Source: Variovorax atrisoli 110B
Lineage (GTDB): Bacteria; Pseudomonadota; Gammaproteobacteria; Burkholderiales; Burkholderiaceae_C
NCBI RefSeq assembly: GCF_000382045.1
Contig: NZ_KB907465.1
Location: 1 to 64,000 of the forward strand
Direction: 5' to 3'
Length of the DNA: 64,000 nt
Below the pieces are notes generated by a model that was not told the DNA's origin, made no database searches, and saw only the letters and a program-made list of their open reading frames with translations. Shown here piece after piece: positions 1 to 8,036 of this stretch (position 1 is the stretch's first letter; every line of letters starts with the position of its first letter). The translations under genes were made by a program, and so were the position numbers.

Positions 1-122
1 TTAGACATCATGGTCGCGCTGCTTGCGAAGCGGCCGGTCTCCGCTGACGTAGGTTGCAAGCGAGCTTGCCGAGCTACATGCTGGAGACCGTGGTCACTAC
101 CAGCAAGGAAAGGAGACCGGCC
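1..122 (+). other. Structured left flank of the IS110 element
   Basis: No gene is visible upstream of the transposase. The stretch carries nested inverted repeats: CGGTCTCC at 35-42 pairs with GGAGACCG at 83-90 (repeated at 112-119), and between them GCAAG (56-60) and CTTGC (65-69) form a small hairpin with a 4-base loop. In IS110-family elements a guide (bridge) RNA is made from a non-coding end of the element, so this could be part of it. The element's left end lies at or beyond the window edge, so the RNA cannot be delimited. Confidence 0.35.
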
Positions 123-1253
123 ATGCAAGAGATTAGCAAGATCCACGTGGGTTTGGACGTTCACAAGGACAGCATTGCCGTTGCAGTGGCTGAGCCCGGG
201 CGAGCGGCAGCCAAGGTGATCGGCACGATCAGGCACGACGTTCCCAAGCTGCTGAAGTTGCTCGTCAAACTAGGCAACACCGAAGCCGTGCATGTGGTCT
301 ATGAGGCAGGTCCCACTGGTTGGGGCCTGCAGCGTGCCTTGACGGCCAAGGGTTACAGCTGCGAGGTCATTGCGCCGTCGAAGATGCCTCGACGTCCCGG
401 AGACCGCATCAAGACCGACCGGCGCGACTGCGCGCAATTGGCCGAGTGCTCGCGTGCGGGACAACTGCGCGCGGTGTGGGTGCCTCGACCTGAGGACGAA
501 GCCATTCGAGACCTGGCACGCGCCCGCGAAGATGCGCTGAACGACCGGCGCCAATTGCGCCAACAGCTCAAGGCCCTGCTGTTGCGCCACGACGTGCGCT
601 TCCCGGGCAAGACCTCCTGGACGCAGGCGCACCATGCATGGCTCGGGAAGCTGAACTTCTCCGAGGTGGCAACGCAGGCAGCATTTATGGACTACTGGAT
701 GGCTGTGCAGGCTAGCGATGAACGCCTCAAGCGCCTGAGCTCAGCACTGCTCGAGTACGTCAAGAATTGGCGCTTTGCGCCACAGGTATCGGCGCTGCAG
801 GCGCTGCGAGGCATCGACGTGACCTGCGCCATCGCACTGGTGGCCGAGATCGGGGACTTCAGCCGCTTCGATCATCCGCGCAAGCTCATGGGTTACCTGG
901 GTCTGGTGCCCTCGGAACGCTCCAGCGGTGAGCGCACTGCACGAGGCAGTATCACCAAGACTGGCAACGCGCATGCGAGAAGGATGCTGAGCGAGGCGGC
1001 GTGGAGCTACCGCTTCAAGCCACGATTGGGTGAGCGTGCACGTCGGCGCCAGGAAGGCTTGAGCCAGCAGCTGTGCGCTATTGGCTGGACGGCGCAGCTA
1101 CGCCTGACGCAGCGCTTCGCAAAGCTCGACGCCCGTGGAGTGCACAGGAACAAGGTGTGTGTGGCCGTGGCGCGTGAACTCACCGGCTTCGTGTGGGCAG
1201 TTGCTCAGGCGGCGGACACCCCATTGCAGGCAACACAAGGAGGCACGACATGA
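123..1253 (+). CDS. IS110-family transposase (DEDD recombinase)
   Basis: This 376-residue protein catalyses transposition of an IS110-type insertion sequence. The N-terminal RuvC-like domain shows the DEDD set: D12 in GLDVHK, E61 in YEAG, and D99 and D102 in KTDRRD. The C-terminal Transposase_20 half (about 255-340) has the ALRGID, GLVPSERSSGER and ITKTGNAHARR blocks expected of the family. The ATG at 123 is preferred over an in-frame ATG at 54 because AAGGAAAGGAG lies just upstream. The gene looks intact. Its GC content is visibly lower than that of the downstream genes, consistent with acquisition. No resident gene is obviously split within the window. Confidence 0.93.
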   Translation: MQEISKIHVGLDVHKDSIAVAVAEPGRAAAKVIGTIRHDVPKLLKLLVKLGNTEAVHVVYEAGPTGWGLQRALTAKGYSCEVIAPSKMPRRPGDRIKTDRRDCAQLAECSRAGQLRAVWVPRPEDEAIRDLARAREDALNDRRQLRQQLKALLLRHDVRFPGKTSWTQAHHAWLGKLNFSEVATQAAFMDYWMAVQASDERLKRLSSALLEYVKNWRFAPQVSALQALRGIDVTCAIALVAEIGDFSRFDHPRKLMGYLGLVPSERSSGERTARGSITKTGNAHARRMLSEAAWSYRFKPRLGERARRRQEGLSQQLCAIGWTAQLRLTQRFAKLDARGVHRNKVCVAVARELTGFVWAVAQAADTPLQATQGGTT

Positions 1254-1306
1254 GCGAGATCGATTCGGTGATGCGACCCACGCACCCGGCAGGGCAACCC
1301 TCGTAA
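1250..1306 (+). CDS. Tiny ORF overlapping the transposase stop (18 aa, doubtful)
   Basis: An ATG overlaps the transposase stop as ATGA and is preceded by AAGGAGGCACGAC, a good ribosome binding site. It encodes only MSEIDSVMRPTHPAGQPS. The arrangement looks like translational coupling, but the same DNA is also the left arm of an inverted repeat, so the apparent coding signal may be accidental. Confidence 0.15.
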   Translation: MSEIDSVMRPTHPAGQPS

Positions 1307-1454
1307 TGGCTGCATAGGCTCCGAAAGGATGATCCACGACTTTTAGAGCGAGGCAGGCCCGCGACGGATCGATGAAGTGCCGGTAGCCAATCCGCGGATA
1401 TGAGCATGATTCATCGTCGCTTGCGCGCTCGGGTCGCATCACCCGATCGATCTC
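1256..1454. repeat. 24-bp inverted repeat downstream of the transposase
   Basis: The arms are 1256-1279 and 1431-1454; each matches the reverse complement of the other at 22 of 24 positions. The enclosed 151 bp has no convincing gene. The right arm runs into the 12-bp palindrome TCTCATATGAGA at 1451-1462. A long-range stem here could be part of the non-coding, RNA-producing end of the IS110 element or the footprint of a neighbouring element. Confidence 0.6.
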
Positions 1455-1873
1455 ATATGAGAAAAACTTAAATCCTCTTCGTTGACGGCAGCGACCATAT
1501 GAGCCATTTGGTGTGCCCTTTCTAAGGAGTTGCACGTCACTTGGTTAGACGGCTGAGGTGTTCGCGCACCTTGGCCGTCGCCTTTTGCGCCTCACGTTCG
1601 CGTCGATGCAGGTCGCACCAACAGCCCGCCGCAAGGCAATGCGGTTTCACTCAAGAGAAGTCTTCGTGTGCTCTGCCCTCCATGCCCACTAGGTGGGTCG
1701 TTCAACCACAGGGGCATTCACTGTATAGAAGACCAGGCTGCGCAGAAGTGACTTTCTGCCCAGAACCTGCCGATTCCTTCGCTTGATCGCGAGGCGGCGG
1801 CGTCAGTCCACAAAGCGCTGACAGTCGCGGGGTCGATCAGCGAAAAAGAGGCTGCAGAAGCGGCTGCGTCAAC
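1307..1873. other. Intergenic stretch after the IS element
   Basis: About 570 bp with no well-supported gene. It holds the right arm of the inverted repeat, the sequence CATATGAG at 1455-1462 and again near 1495, and a short minus-strand ORF (1537-1650). Composition is less GC-rich than the flanking chromosome. It probably contains the right end of the IS element and the remains of a disrupted locus. Confidence 0.4.
1537..1650 (-). pseudogene. Possible gene remnant (37 aa)
   Basis: The minus strand encodes 37 residues from a GTG to a TGA, ending in KATAKVREHLSRLTK, a plausible amphipathic protein end with several cysteines and histidines before it (CLAAGCWCDLHRRE). There is an in-frame stop immediately upstream and no ribosome binding site. 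It may be the C-terminal relic of a gene interrupted near the IS element, but it is too short to identify. Confidence 0.2.
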
Positions 1874-2515
1874 TCAGGAATCGCGCCCGAATTCGCGCGC
1901 ATGTTCCACCGCGTACTTGATGAGCTCGGCCTGCCCCTCGATGCCCAGGCGGCGCTTGATGCTCTGCCGGTGCGCCTCCACCGTGCGCACGCTCAGGCCC
2001 AGGTCGCGCGCGATCTGCTTGCTCGATTCGCCTCGGCCCAGCGCCGAAAGAATCTCGCTCTCGCGCGGGGTGAGAAGCGGCCTGGGCTCCTGCGTGCGGA
2101 AGAGTTTTTTCGAAACGGCCGGGCTCAGGAATGTGCCGCCGGCCGACACGGCCTCGATGGCCGCGACGATCTCGGCCGCGGGCGCGTCTTTCAGCACGTA
2201 GCCGCGCGCGCCCACCTGCAGGGCCTTCTGCACGTACTCGGGGTTGTCGTACATGCTGAGCATCACGATGTGCGTCGCGCTATGGCGCTGCAGCAGCACT
2301 TGCGCAAGCTCGATGCCGTTCATGTCCTTCATGCCGACGTCCATCAGCATGAGGTCGGGCCGCACGCTGTCGACCAGTTCCAGCGCCTCGGCGGCGCTGC
2401 CGGCCTCGCCGACGATCTCCAGGTTGGGCATGGAGCCGAGCCGCGCGCGCAGGCCGTCGCGCACCAGCGGGTGGTCGTCGACAAGAAAGAGCCGGATGGT
2501 CTTGGCGGTGGTCAT
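1874..2515 (-). CDS. NarL/LuxR-family response regulator
   Basis: This 213-residue regulator receives phosphate from the adjacent sensor kinase and binds DNA. The receiver domain (about 6-125) has the acidic pair D13/D14, phospho-acceptor D59 in LMLMD and a conserved lysine in VLKDAP. A LuxR helix-turn-helix follows at about 145-210 (LTPRESEIL, SSKQIARDLGLSVRTVEAH). The ATG at 2515 is chosen because it overlaps the kinase stop as ATGA, implying translational coupling; the open frame extends further upstream inside the kinase gene but that part is shadow. Targets are unknown; the MFS exporter upstream is one candidate. Confidence 0.93.
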   Translation of the reverse strand: MTTAKTIRLFLVDDHPLVRDGLRARLGSMPNLEIVGEAGSAAEALELVDSVRPDLMLMDVGMKDMNGIELAQVLLQRHSATHIVMLSMYDNPEYVQKALQVGARGYVLKDAPAAEIVAAIEAVSAGGTFLSPAVSKKLFRTQEPRPLLTPRESEILSALGRGESSKQIARDLGLSVRTVEAHRQSIKRRLGIEGQAELIKYAVEHAREFGRDS

Positions 2516-3933
2516 GCTTTGGCGCCTGCTGCGGGTGCATGGGCCTGCTGTTCGTGCTCGGCCGCTGCAGCCCTTGCGCTGCGGGCGGGCACTTCGGCTT
2601 CGATGGAGGTGCGCCCGGCGTTGCTGCACATGGTGAGCCTCCCGCCGATGGCTTCCATGCGCTCGCGCATGTTGCGCAGGCCGATGCCGCGCCTCGGGTC
2701 GAGCTGCACGGCCTGGATGTCGAAGCCGGTGCCGTCGTCGCTCACTTCAAGGCGCACGCCATCTTCTTCGTCGAAGTTCAGCGCAATGTGCACGTGCTGC
2801 GCGTTGGCGTGCTTGCGCACGTTGGTCAGCGCCTCCTGCGTGAGGCGGAAGAGCGCGGTCTTCACCTCGGGCTGCAGCTCGAAGGATTCGCCGCCGATCA
2901 TCATCGATGCATCGACGCCGCCGCCCTCTTCCCTGAACTCGTCGACCAGCCGCTCCAGCGCGGCGGGCAGGCCCAGGGTGTCGAGCAAGGCGGGGCGCAG
3001 CCGGTGCGAGATGCGGCGCACTTCTATCAGCGAATCGTTGAGCCGCTGCAGCGCCTTGACCAGCGCGGGGGGCGTGGGCTGCTGCTGGCGGTCGAGCGAT
3101 TCGACGGCCGATTCGATCAGCAGCTTGGCCGACACCAGCGTCTGGCTGGTGCCGTCGTGCAGCTCGCGCGCGAGGTGGCCGCGCTCTTCTTCCTGCGACT
3201 GCACCACGCGGCGCGCGAGCAGCCGCAGCTTGGCTTCGGCCGTGCGGTGTTCGCTGAGGTTGAGCAGCAGGCCGGCGGCGCTGACAACGCCGAGGCACAG
3301 CGCGGCAATGCCCGCTATCCACAGCAGCGTGGCGGTGACGTTGGCGTTCACCTGCCGGTCGAGGGTGTCCATGGTCGACTGGATGTCGTCGAGGTACAGG
3401 CCGGTGCCGACCATCCAGTTCCATCGCGGCAGCGCGGTCACGTAGCCGAGCTTGGGCGCCAGTTGGGCGCTCGAGGGCTTGCGCCATTCGTACTCGACGT
3501 AGCCGCCGCCGTTCTCCTTCGCGCCCTTGATGAGTTCCTGGATGGTGTAGCGGCCGTGCGAGTCGCGCAGCTCCCAGAGGTTCTGTCCGACCAGCTCAGG
3601 CTGGCGCGAGTGCATGAGGGACTTGCCCTCCAGGTCGTACACGAAGAAGTAGCCGTCGTCGCCGTAGTTGAGCGCGGCCAGCCGGCGCAGGGCCTCGGCA
3701 CGGGTGGCCTCGTCGTCCTGGCCCGACTCGTACAGCGGCAGCAGGTTGCTCACGGCCAGGTCCACGTAGCTGCGCAGCTCGCTGCGGCGCTGGGCCATGT
3801 AGCTGTTCTCGATGAGGGCACGTTCGCGCTGGGCGAGGTCGTTCTCCTGGTGGCGCACCGCAAGGGCCACCAGCACCAGCGCCACGAGCAGCGGTGCGAC
3901 GGCAAGCGCAACGATCTTGGTGCGGAGGTTCAT
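2512..3933 (-). CDS. Cache-domain sensor histidine kinase (NarX-type)
   Basis: A 473-residue membrane kinase. Helix one spans about 7-25. A periplasmic single Cache domain follows (about 35-185), with GYFFVYD, LVGQNLWELRD and WNWMVGTGLY typical of sensors of small organic molecules. A second helix lies at about 201-225. The HisKA_3 motif HLARELHDGTSQTL places the phospho-histidine at H259. The C-terminal ATPase domain shows EALTNVRKHANA, DDGTGFD and GIGLRNMRERM. It is coupled to the downstream regulator by a 4-bp overlap. The ligand cannot be read from sequence; carboxylates are common ligands of this Cache type. Confidence 0.93.
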   Translation of the reverse strand: MNLRTKIVALAVAPLLVALVLVALAVRHQENDLAQRERALIENSYMAQRRSELRSYVDLAVSNLLPLYESGQDDEATRAEALRRLAALNYGDDGYFFVYDLEGKSLMHSRQPELVGQNLWELRDSHGRYTIQELIKGAKENGGGYVEYEWRKPSSAQLAPKLGYVTALPRWNWMVGTGLYLDDIQSTMDTLDRQVNANVTATLLWIAGIAALCLGVVSAAGLLLNLSEHRTAEAKLRLLARRVVQSQEEERGHLARELHDGTSQTLVSAKLLIESAVESLDRQQQPTPPALVKALQRLNDSLIEVRRISHRLRPALLDTLGLPAALERLVDEFREEGGGVDASMMIGGESFELQPEVKTALFRLTQEALTNVRKHANAQHVHIALNFDEEDGVRLEVSDDGTGFDIQAVQLDPRRGIGLRNMRERMEAIGGRLTMCSNAGRTSIEAEVPARSARAAAAEHEQQAHAPAAGAKA

Positions 3934-3970
3934 CGGGTGGCAAGGCTACCACCCTGGCCGCGCGCCCCGG

Positions 3971-5218
3971 CTAGCCGCCGACCGCTGCGGGGGCCGCGCT
4001 GCGCCTGAACTCCGTCGCGTAGTACAGCAGCGCCACCAGCACATAACCGCCACCCAGCAGGCACAGCCCGCTCCACCCGTGGAAGGCATACACCGCGGCC
4101 GCGATACCCGAGGCCACGGCCGCGCAGATGAAGATGAAGGTCATGAACAGGCCGTTGAGCCGGCCGCGCAACTCGGGCGCGAGCATGAAAAGGCTGCGGA
4201 AGTTGAGCACCTGGCACAGCTGCACCGCGCCGTCGAGCAGGATGCCAGCCGCGACCAGGCCGGCCAGCGAGTGGTAGTGCATGGCGACCGCGCCCAGCAC
4301 GAAGGAGAACAGCGCCACCGCGATGGCGACGCCGGTGGCCGGGCGGGTCAGCCCGCGGTCGGCCAGCCGGCCGGCGATGGGCGCCATCAGCGCACCGGCG
4401 GCACCGGCCAGCGCAAAGGCCGCGATGCCGCCCTGGCCCATGCCGAATTCATGCGCCAGCGCCAGCGGCACGGCCGTCCAGAAGGCCTGGAAGCCCGAGA
4501 ACATCATTCCCTGGTATAGCCCGCGCCGGCGCAGCACGGGCGTGGTCCACACGATGCCCGGCAGCGAGGCCATGGTGCGCGCATAGCCCATCGACGCATG
4601 CGGGTGGCGCTGCGGCAGCGCGCGCCACAGCACGGCGATGAGCGTGGCCATGAGCACGGCCGACACCCAGAACACCGCGCGCCAGCCCAGTGCCGAAGCC
4701 ACCATGCTGGCGAAGGGCCGGGCCAGCATGATGCCGCCCAGCAGGCCGGCCATGATGTTGCCGACCACCTTGCCGCGCGTGGCCTCGGGCGCGAGGTGCG
4801 AGGCGAAGGGCAGCAGCACCTGGGCCGCGACCGCGCAGGTGCCGACCACGAAGGAAGCGGCCAGGAAGGTGACGGCCGAGTTCGACAGCGCGATGCCCAC
4901 CAGCCCGATCACCGCGCCGAAGAGCGCACCGACGATGAGCCTGCGGTTCTCGACCACGTCGGCCAGCGGCACCAGCAGCAGCAGGCCCGCGCCGTAGCCG
5001 AGCTGGGTGAGCGTCATGATGAGCCCGGCCAGTCCGGCGTGCAGCTGCAGCGTGTCGGAGATGGGGCCGATGAGCGGCTGGGCGTAGTAGATGTTGGCTA
5101 CGCACAGGCCGCAGGCGACGGCGAAGACCAGCGTGAGGGCCGGGCTGAGGCCCGAGGCTGCGGATTGGGCGGAATGGCCGGGGTGGGCGGCGCGTGGCGC
5201 GGAGGAAGGAGAGGACAC
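3971..5218 (-). CDS. MFS exporter (AraJ/YdhP-like)
   Basis: A proton-driven 12-helix major facilitator of about 415 residues. Hallmarks are CGLCVANIYYAQPL in helix one, a loop at LADVVENRRL and the second-half loop at AGRLADRGL. The frame remains open to 5281, but a perfect palindrome occupies 5245-5266, so the GTG at 5218, just before the first membrane helix, is the more likely start; its ribosome site is poor. It lies upstream of, and on the same strand as, the kinase/regulator pair, 37 bp away, so they may be co-transcribed. The substrate is unknown. Confidence 0.85.
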   Translation of the reverse strand: MSSPSSAPRAAHPGHSAQSAASGLSPALTLVFAVACGLCVANIYYAQPLIGPISDTLQLHAGLAGLIMTLTQLGYGAGLLLLVPLADVVENRRLIVGALFGAVIGLVGIALSNSAVTFLAASFVVGTCAVAAQVLLPFASHLAPEATRGKVVGNIMAGLLGGIMLARPFASMVASALGWRAVFWVSAVLMATLIAVLWRALPQRHPHASMGYARTMASLPGIVWTTPVLRRRGLYQGMMFSGFQAFWTAVPLALAHEFGMGQGGIAAFALAGAAGALMAPIAGRLADRGLTRPATGVAIAVALFSFVLGAVAMHYHSLAGLVAAGILLDGAVQLCQVLNFRSLFMLAPELRGRLNGLFMTFIFICAAVASGIAAAVYAFHGWSGLCLLGGGYVLVALLYYATEFRRSAAPAAVGG

Positions 5219-5244
5219 GGAGGGATCCCGGTTGCGAGAGGTCT

Positions 5245-5266
5245 GCCCTCGGGTTAACCCGAGGGC
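5245..5266. promoter_or_regulatory. 22-bp perfect palindrome before MFS exporter
   Basis: The core is CCCTCGGGTTAACCCGAGGG (5246-5265), with one more complementary base on each side. It sits 27 bp upstream of the proposed exporter start. Perfect symmetry of this length with an AT centre is typical of a dimeric repressor site. No regulator gene is adjacent, so the protein that binds it is not known. A related shorter site precedes the second MFS exporter at 23639-23650. Confidence 0.6.
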
Positions 5267-5360
5267 CGGGCACCATAGCACGCGGGGCAGGTTTCTGCAG
5301 GCGTGGGCCTTGGGCCATGGACGCGCGTTGATCCCGTCTTGAAGCCCGGCCCTTGTGCGT

Positions 5361-6734
5361 TCAGCGCGGGTGGTCCATGGTGCGTGATGAATCCTCGTGC
5401 GTGAGGGGCTCGAGCGCAGGCAGCAGGGGCGTCACTATCTCAACAACCCGCCGGGCATTGCCGATGCCGATCTCGCGCATCGGGCCGGACAGCCGCGTGT
5501 CTGCGGCGGCCGACAACCAGAAGGCGTGCGAGGCACGGAACGCCTGCTCCCACACGTCGGACCTGGCTCCAAGGGATTGGAACGACGGGGTGACCAGCCT
5601 CAACTCCGGCTCGATGCCGCCGCCGACGGGCGCATACATCATCGGAAGCATGTCATAGGCCGGAGACACGTCACGGGGCTGGCCGTGCGCATCGGTCATG
5701 AGGGAAAGATTTTCGAAATGGCGATCGCCGTTGCCAATCAGCTCCGAGAAGGCTGTCAGGACGAGGACCTTGCGTACGGAGTCCGCCCCGAGAATCGCCG
5801 CCTCTTCGCATCGCTGAGCGAATGCTGGCCAGTTGTCCCGCATGCCGAACAACTCGTCGTCGATCGCGCCGGCGGAAATCATGCCCCGTCTTCCAAAGCG
5901 GCCCACTCGATCAAAACGCTCGACTTCGAGAAACCCATACCCGTCGCTTTCGAAATAGTGCGCTGACGCGGCCTCGATGCCGGCCTCTTGCAGCGCACAC
6001 AAAGCCAGTTCCTCCAGGATGAGCAACTCCGACGATCTGGTCCCGACGCGGGCGAACTTCACGATGAGATGTCCGCGGGTTTCGGTTTCGCATGTGAACT
6101 TGGGTTGCTCGCCGCCCGCGCTGCTGCCAGCGCCCGTTTGGGTCGTGGAAGTCGCGAGTTCTGGATAGACCCGGGCAATGTCTGCGCTCGCGATCGGCGC
6201 GGCCTGTCGGGATGCCATGTGCGTGGCGAACGAATTGGCTCCCCACATGAGAGATCCCGGTACGTCCGAGCCCATGGAGCAAAGAAACTTCACGCGGTGA
6301 TCGTCGGACCAGTCCCGCAAGGATGCAGGCACCCCCAGCTCCGCGGCAACCACCTTTGCGATCCGTGCGCCCAGGTACCCCGATGGTGCCGCGAACGCCA
6401 TGGCCGGTGGCAGTCCTTCGTAAAGACGACTGTCCGGGCCATCCAGGTCAACCCAGGTACCGCCTCCACAAAGAAAACTGACCTTTCCCAATTCCGTCAC
6501 CCGGCCCTCTTCGTCTACCCGAAATACCGGCTGGGGCGAAGGAACTGGGTCGCTGCGGAGAAGCGCGTAGCGTGGGGTTCGCACACCCGGTTCTCTGAAG
6601 CGGATGACTTCGCGTCCTAGTTCCTGAATAGTTCGGGAAAGGGTGGGCTGGCTCGTACCGAGAAGCGCCAGAAGATCGTTGGTTGGCCTCGGTCCCTGAG
6701 ACAACGCCTGTCGAACAATGGCGATACGGTTCAT
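5361..6734 (-). CDS. yjjJ: HipA-like kinase, YjjJ subfamily
   Basis: At 457 residues this matches the YjjJ branch of HipA-type serine/threonine kinases, in which the toxin carries its own N-terminal winged helix (about 1-50: TNDLLALLGTSQPTLSRTIQELGRE) and needs no separate HipB. The kinase part shows the glycine-rich GGEQPKFT loop, the catalytic block NGDRHFENLSL and the metal-binding VSPAYDML. E. coli YjjJ is reported to be growth-inhibitory; the target here is unknown. No hipB-like gene is adjacent. Composition is slightly less GC-rich than its neighbours, suggesting transfer. An inverted repeat at 6770-6792 upstream suggests autoregulation by the built-in helix-turn-helix. Confidence 0.85.
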   Translation of the reverse strand: MNRIAIVRQALSQGPRPTNDLLALLGTSQPTLSRTIQELGREVIRFREPGVRTPRYALLRSDPVPSPQPVFRVDEEGRVTELGKVSFLCGGGTWVDLDGPDSRLYEGLPPAMAFAAPSGYLGARIAKVVAAELGVPASLRDWSDDHRVKFLCSMGSDVPGSLMWGANSFATHMASRQAAPIASADIARVYPELATSTTQTGAGSSAGGEQPKFTCETETRGHLIVKFARVGTRSSELLILEELALCALQEAGIEAASAHYFESDGYGFLEVERFDRVGRFGRRGMISAGAIDDELFGMRDNWPAFAQRCEEAAILGADSVRKVLVLTAFSELIGNGDRHFENLSLMTDAHGQPRDVSPAYDMLPMMYAPVGGGIEPELRLVTPSFQSLGARSDVWEQAFRASHAFWLSAAADTRLSGPMREIGIGNARRVVEIVTPLLPALEPLTHEDSSRTMDHPR

Positions 6735-6769
6735 CTCATTGCCTGCTTTCAGCGTGGTGTGGCGTTAAA

Positions 6770-6792
6770 TGAATTATTGAATGAATAGTTCA
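6770..6792. promoter_or_regulatory. Candidate autoregulatory operator of the HipA-like gene
   Basis: TGAATTATTGA (6770-6780) and TGAATAGTTCA (6782-6792) form an inverted repeat matching at 9 of 11 positions with one central base. It lies 36 bp upstream of the start codon, and a TACAAT hexamer on the minus strand (6811-6806) could be the -10 box just upstream. A half-site, TGAATAGTTC, recurs inside the gene at 6625-6634. Confidence 0.5.
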
Positions 6793-7064
6793 GAGAATTG
6801 ATGAAATTGTACCGAGATGCGCTTCTGTTCGCCCGGAAACGATGTGTCGTGTGCGTCATCGTCGGCGGGCGCCGAGGAGGCAAGCGCGCGGCAATCTCGT
6901 CTAGACGACGGTCCTTCGATCAGCGCAATGCGGTTGGCTGCCAGCGATGCGACAGCAAATCTCCGACGCGACCGGCCGACCGCAGGGCCTGGCGCCAACG
7001 TGAGCAAGACGAACTCGGCTTGCGGGTCGCCGGCCTTCGAGGTGATGCCGCTCACGTCGACCAT
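6774..7064 (-). CDS. Hypothetical protein (96 aa, doubtful)
   Basis: An open frame of 96 codons follows the DedA-rhodanese gene on the same strand, 33 bp after its stop. It opens MVDVSGITSKAGDPQAEFVL and has no recognised domain. There is no clear ribosome site, and its 3' end runs into the candidate operator of the HipA-like gene. It may be the relic of a gene, or chance coding; the roughly 350-bp gap otherwise holds only the promoter region of the HipA-like gene. Confidence 0.25.
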   Translation of the reverse strand: MVDVSGITSKAGDPQAEFVLLTLAPGPAVGRSRRRFAVASLAANRIALIEGPSSRRDCRALASSAPADDDAHDTSFPGEQKRISVQFHQFSELFIQ

Positions 7065-7097
7065 GCGGCGCCACTTTGGGCCTTCCGCTGGAGCCGT

Positions 7098-8036
7098 TCA
7101 GTCGACCGTGGTCGGCCGGCCCGAGGCCACCCAGGCGTCGAGCCCGCCGGTCAGCGGCAGGGCCCGCCGCGCACCGCGCGCCAGCAGCACGCGCGCAGCC
7201 TGCGCGGCCGACACCTCGTTGGGGCAGTTGCAGTACAGCACCACGTCGCGCCCCGCCGCGTGCGACAGGTCGAGGCTGCGCTGCTGCAGCGCCTTGAGTG
7301 TGTACGACTGCGCGCCCGGAATGCGGCGCGGATCGACCTGTACGCCGGCCTTGCCGCGCACGTCGATCACCAGCGGGGGCTCTTCGCCGCTGAGCAGCTC
7401 GTGCAGCTCTTCCACCGAGATGCGGGGCATGCCCGTGAGCCGCATGAAGGCGCGGCGGCGCCAGTAGCGCACCGCCAGAATCACGAGCACCACCACACCC
7501 AGCGCGGCGGTGGCCACGCCGCCGGCCTGCGCCATGATGGCCAGAACCTCCTGGATCTGGTTGCGGAACACCCAGCCCAGCCCGAGGAAGAGCCCGGTCC
7601 ACACCAGCGCCGCACCCACGTCGAAGCCGATGAAGCGCCGCACCGACATGCCCAGCGCCCCGGCCATCGGCGGAGCCACCACCGACACGCCCGGCACGAA
7701 CTTGGCGGCCACCAGCGAGAGACCGCCCCAGTCGGAAATGAGCGATTCACCGCGCCGCACGCAGGAGTCGGGCGAAAGGGAGATGCGGCACAGCAGGCGC
7801 ATGAAGCGGTAGCCGAAGCGCCGCCCGGCATAGAACCACGCCCCGTCGCCCAGCAGGTTGGCGATGACGGCCGCCACCACGACTCCGGCCACGGAGACAT
7901 CGCCCGCCGCGAGCAGCGCGCCAGTGAGCACCAGCACCGCTGCGGCCGGCACCGGCAGGCCCAGCCGCGCGGCGAAGCTGGCGGCAAAAACCACCAGGAT
8001 CGCGTTCTGCACGAGCAGGGACATCAGCTGTGCCAT
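7098..8036 (-). CDS. DedA-family membrane protein fused to a rhodanese domain
   Basis: A 312-residue fusion. The N-terminal two-thirds is a DedA/SNARE-associated membrane domain (about 1-200), with FYAGRRFGYRF, KFVPGVSVVAPPMAG and a GLGWVFRNQ tail. A cytoplasmic rhodanese domain follows at about 210-310, with VIDVRG and the active-site loop YCNCPNE containing the candidate catalytic cysteine. DedA proteins are membrane transporters linked to lipid flipping and proton-motive force; the rhodanese implies persulfide or thiol chemistry. The ATG at 8036 is chosen because the membrane segment begins right after it. It is downstream of the RND sensor kinase by 132 bp on the same strand. Confidence 0.88.
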   Translation of the reverse strand: MAQLMSLLVQNAILVVFAASFAARLGLPVPAAAVLVLTGALLAAGDVSVAGVVVAAVIANLLGDGAWFYAGRRFGYRFMRLLCRISLSPDSCVRRGESLISDWGGLSLVAAKFVPGVSVVAPPMAGALGMSVRRFIGFDVGAALVWTGLFLGLGWVFRNQIQEVLAIMAQAGGVATAALGVVVLVILAVRYWRRRAFMRLTGMPRISVEELHELLSGEEPPLVIDVRGKAGVQVDPRRIPGAQSYTLKALQQRSLDLSHAAGRDVVLYCNCPNEVSAAQAARVLLARGARRALPLTGGLDAWVASGRPTTVD

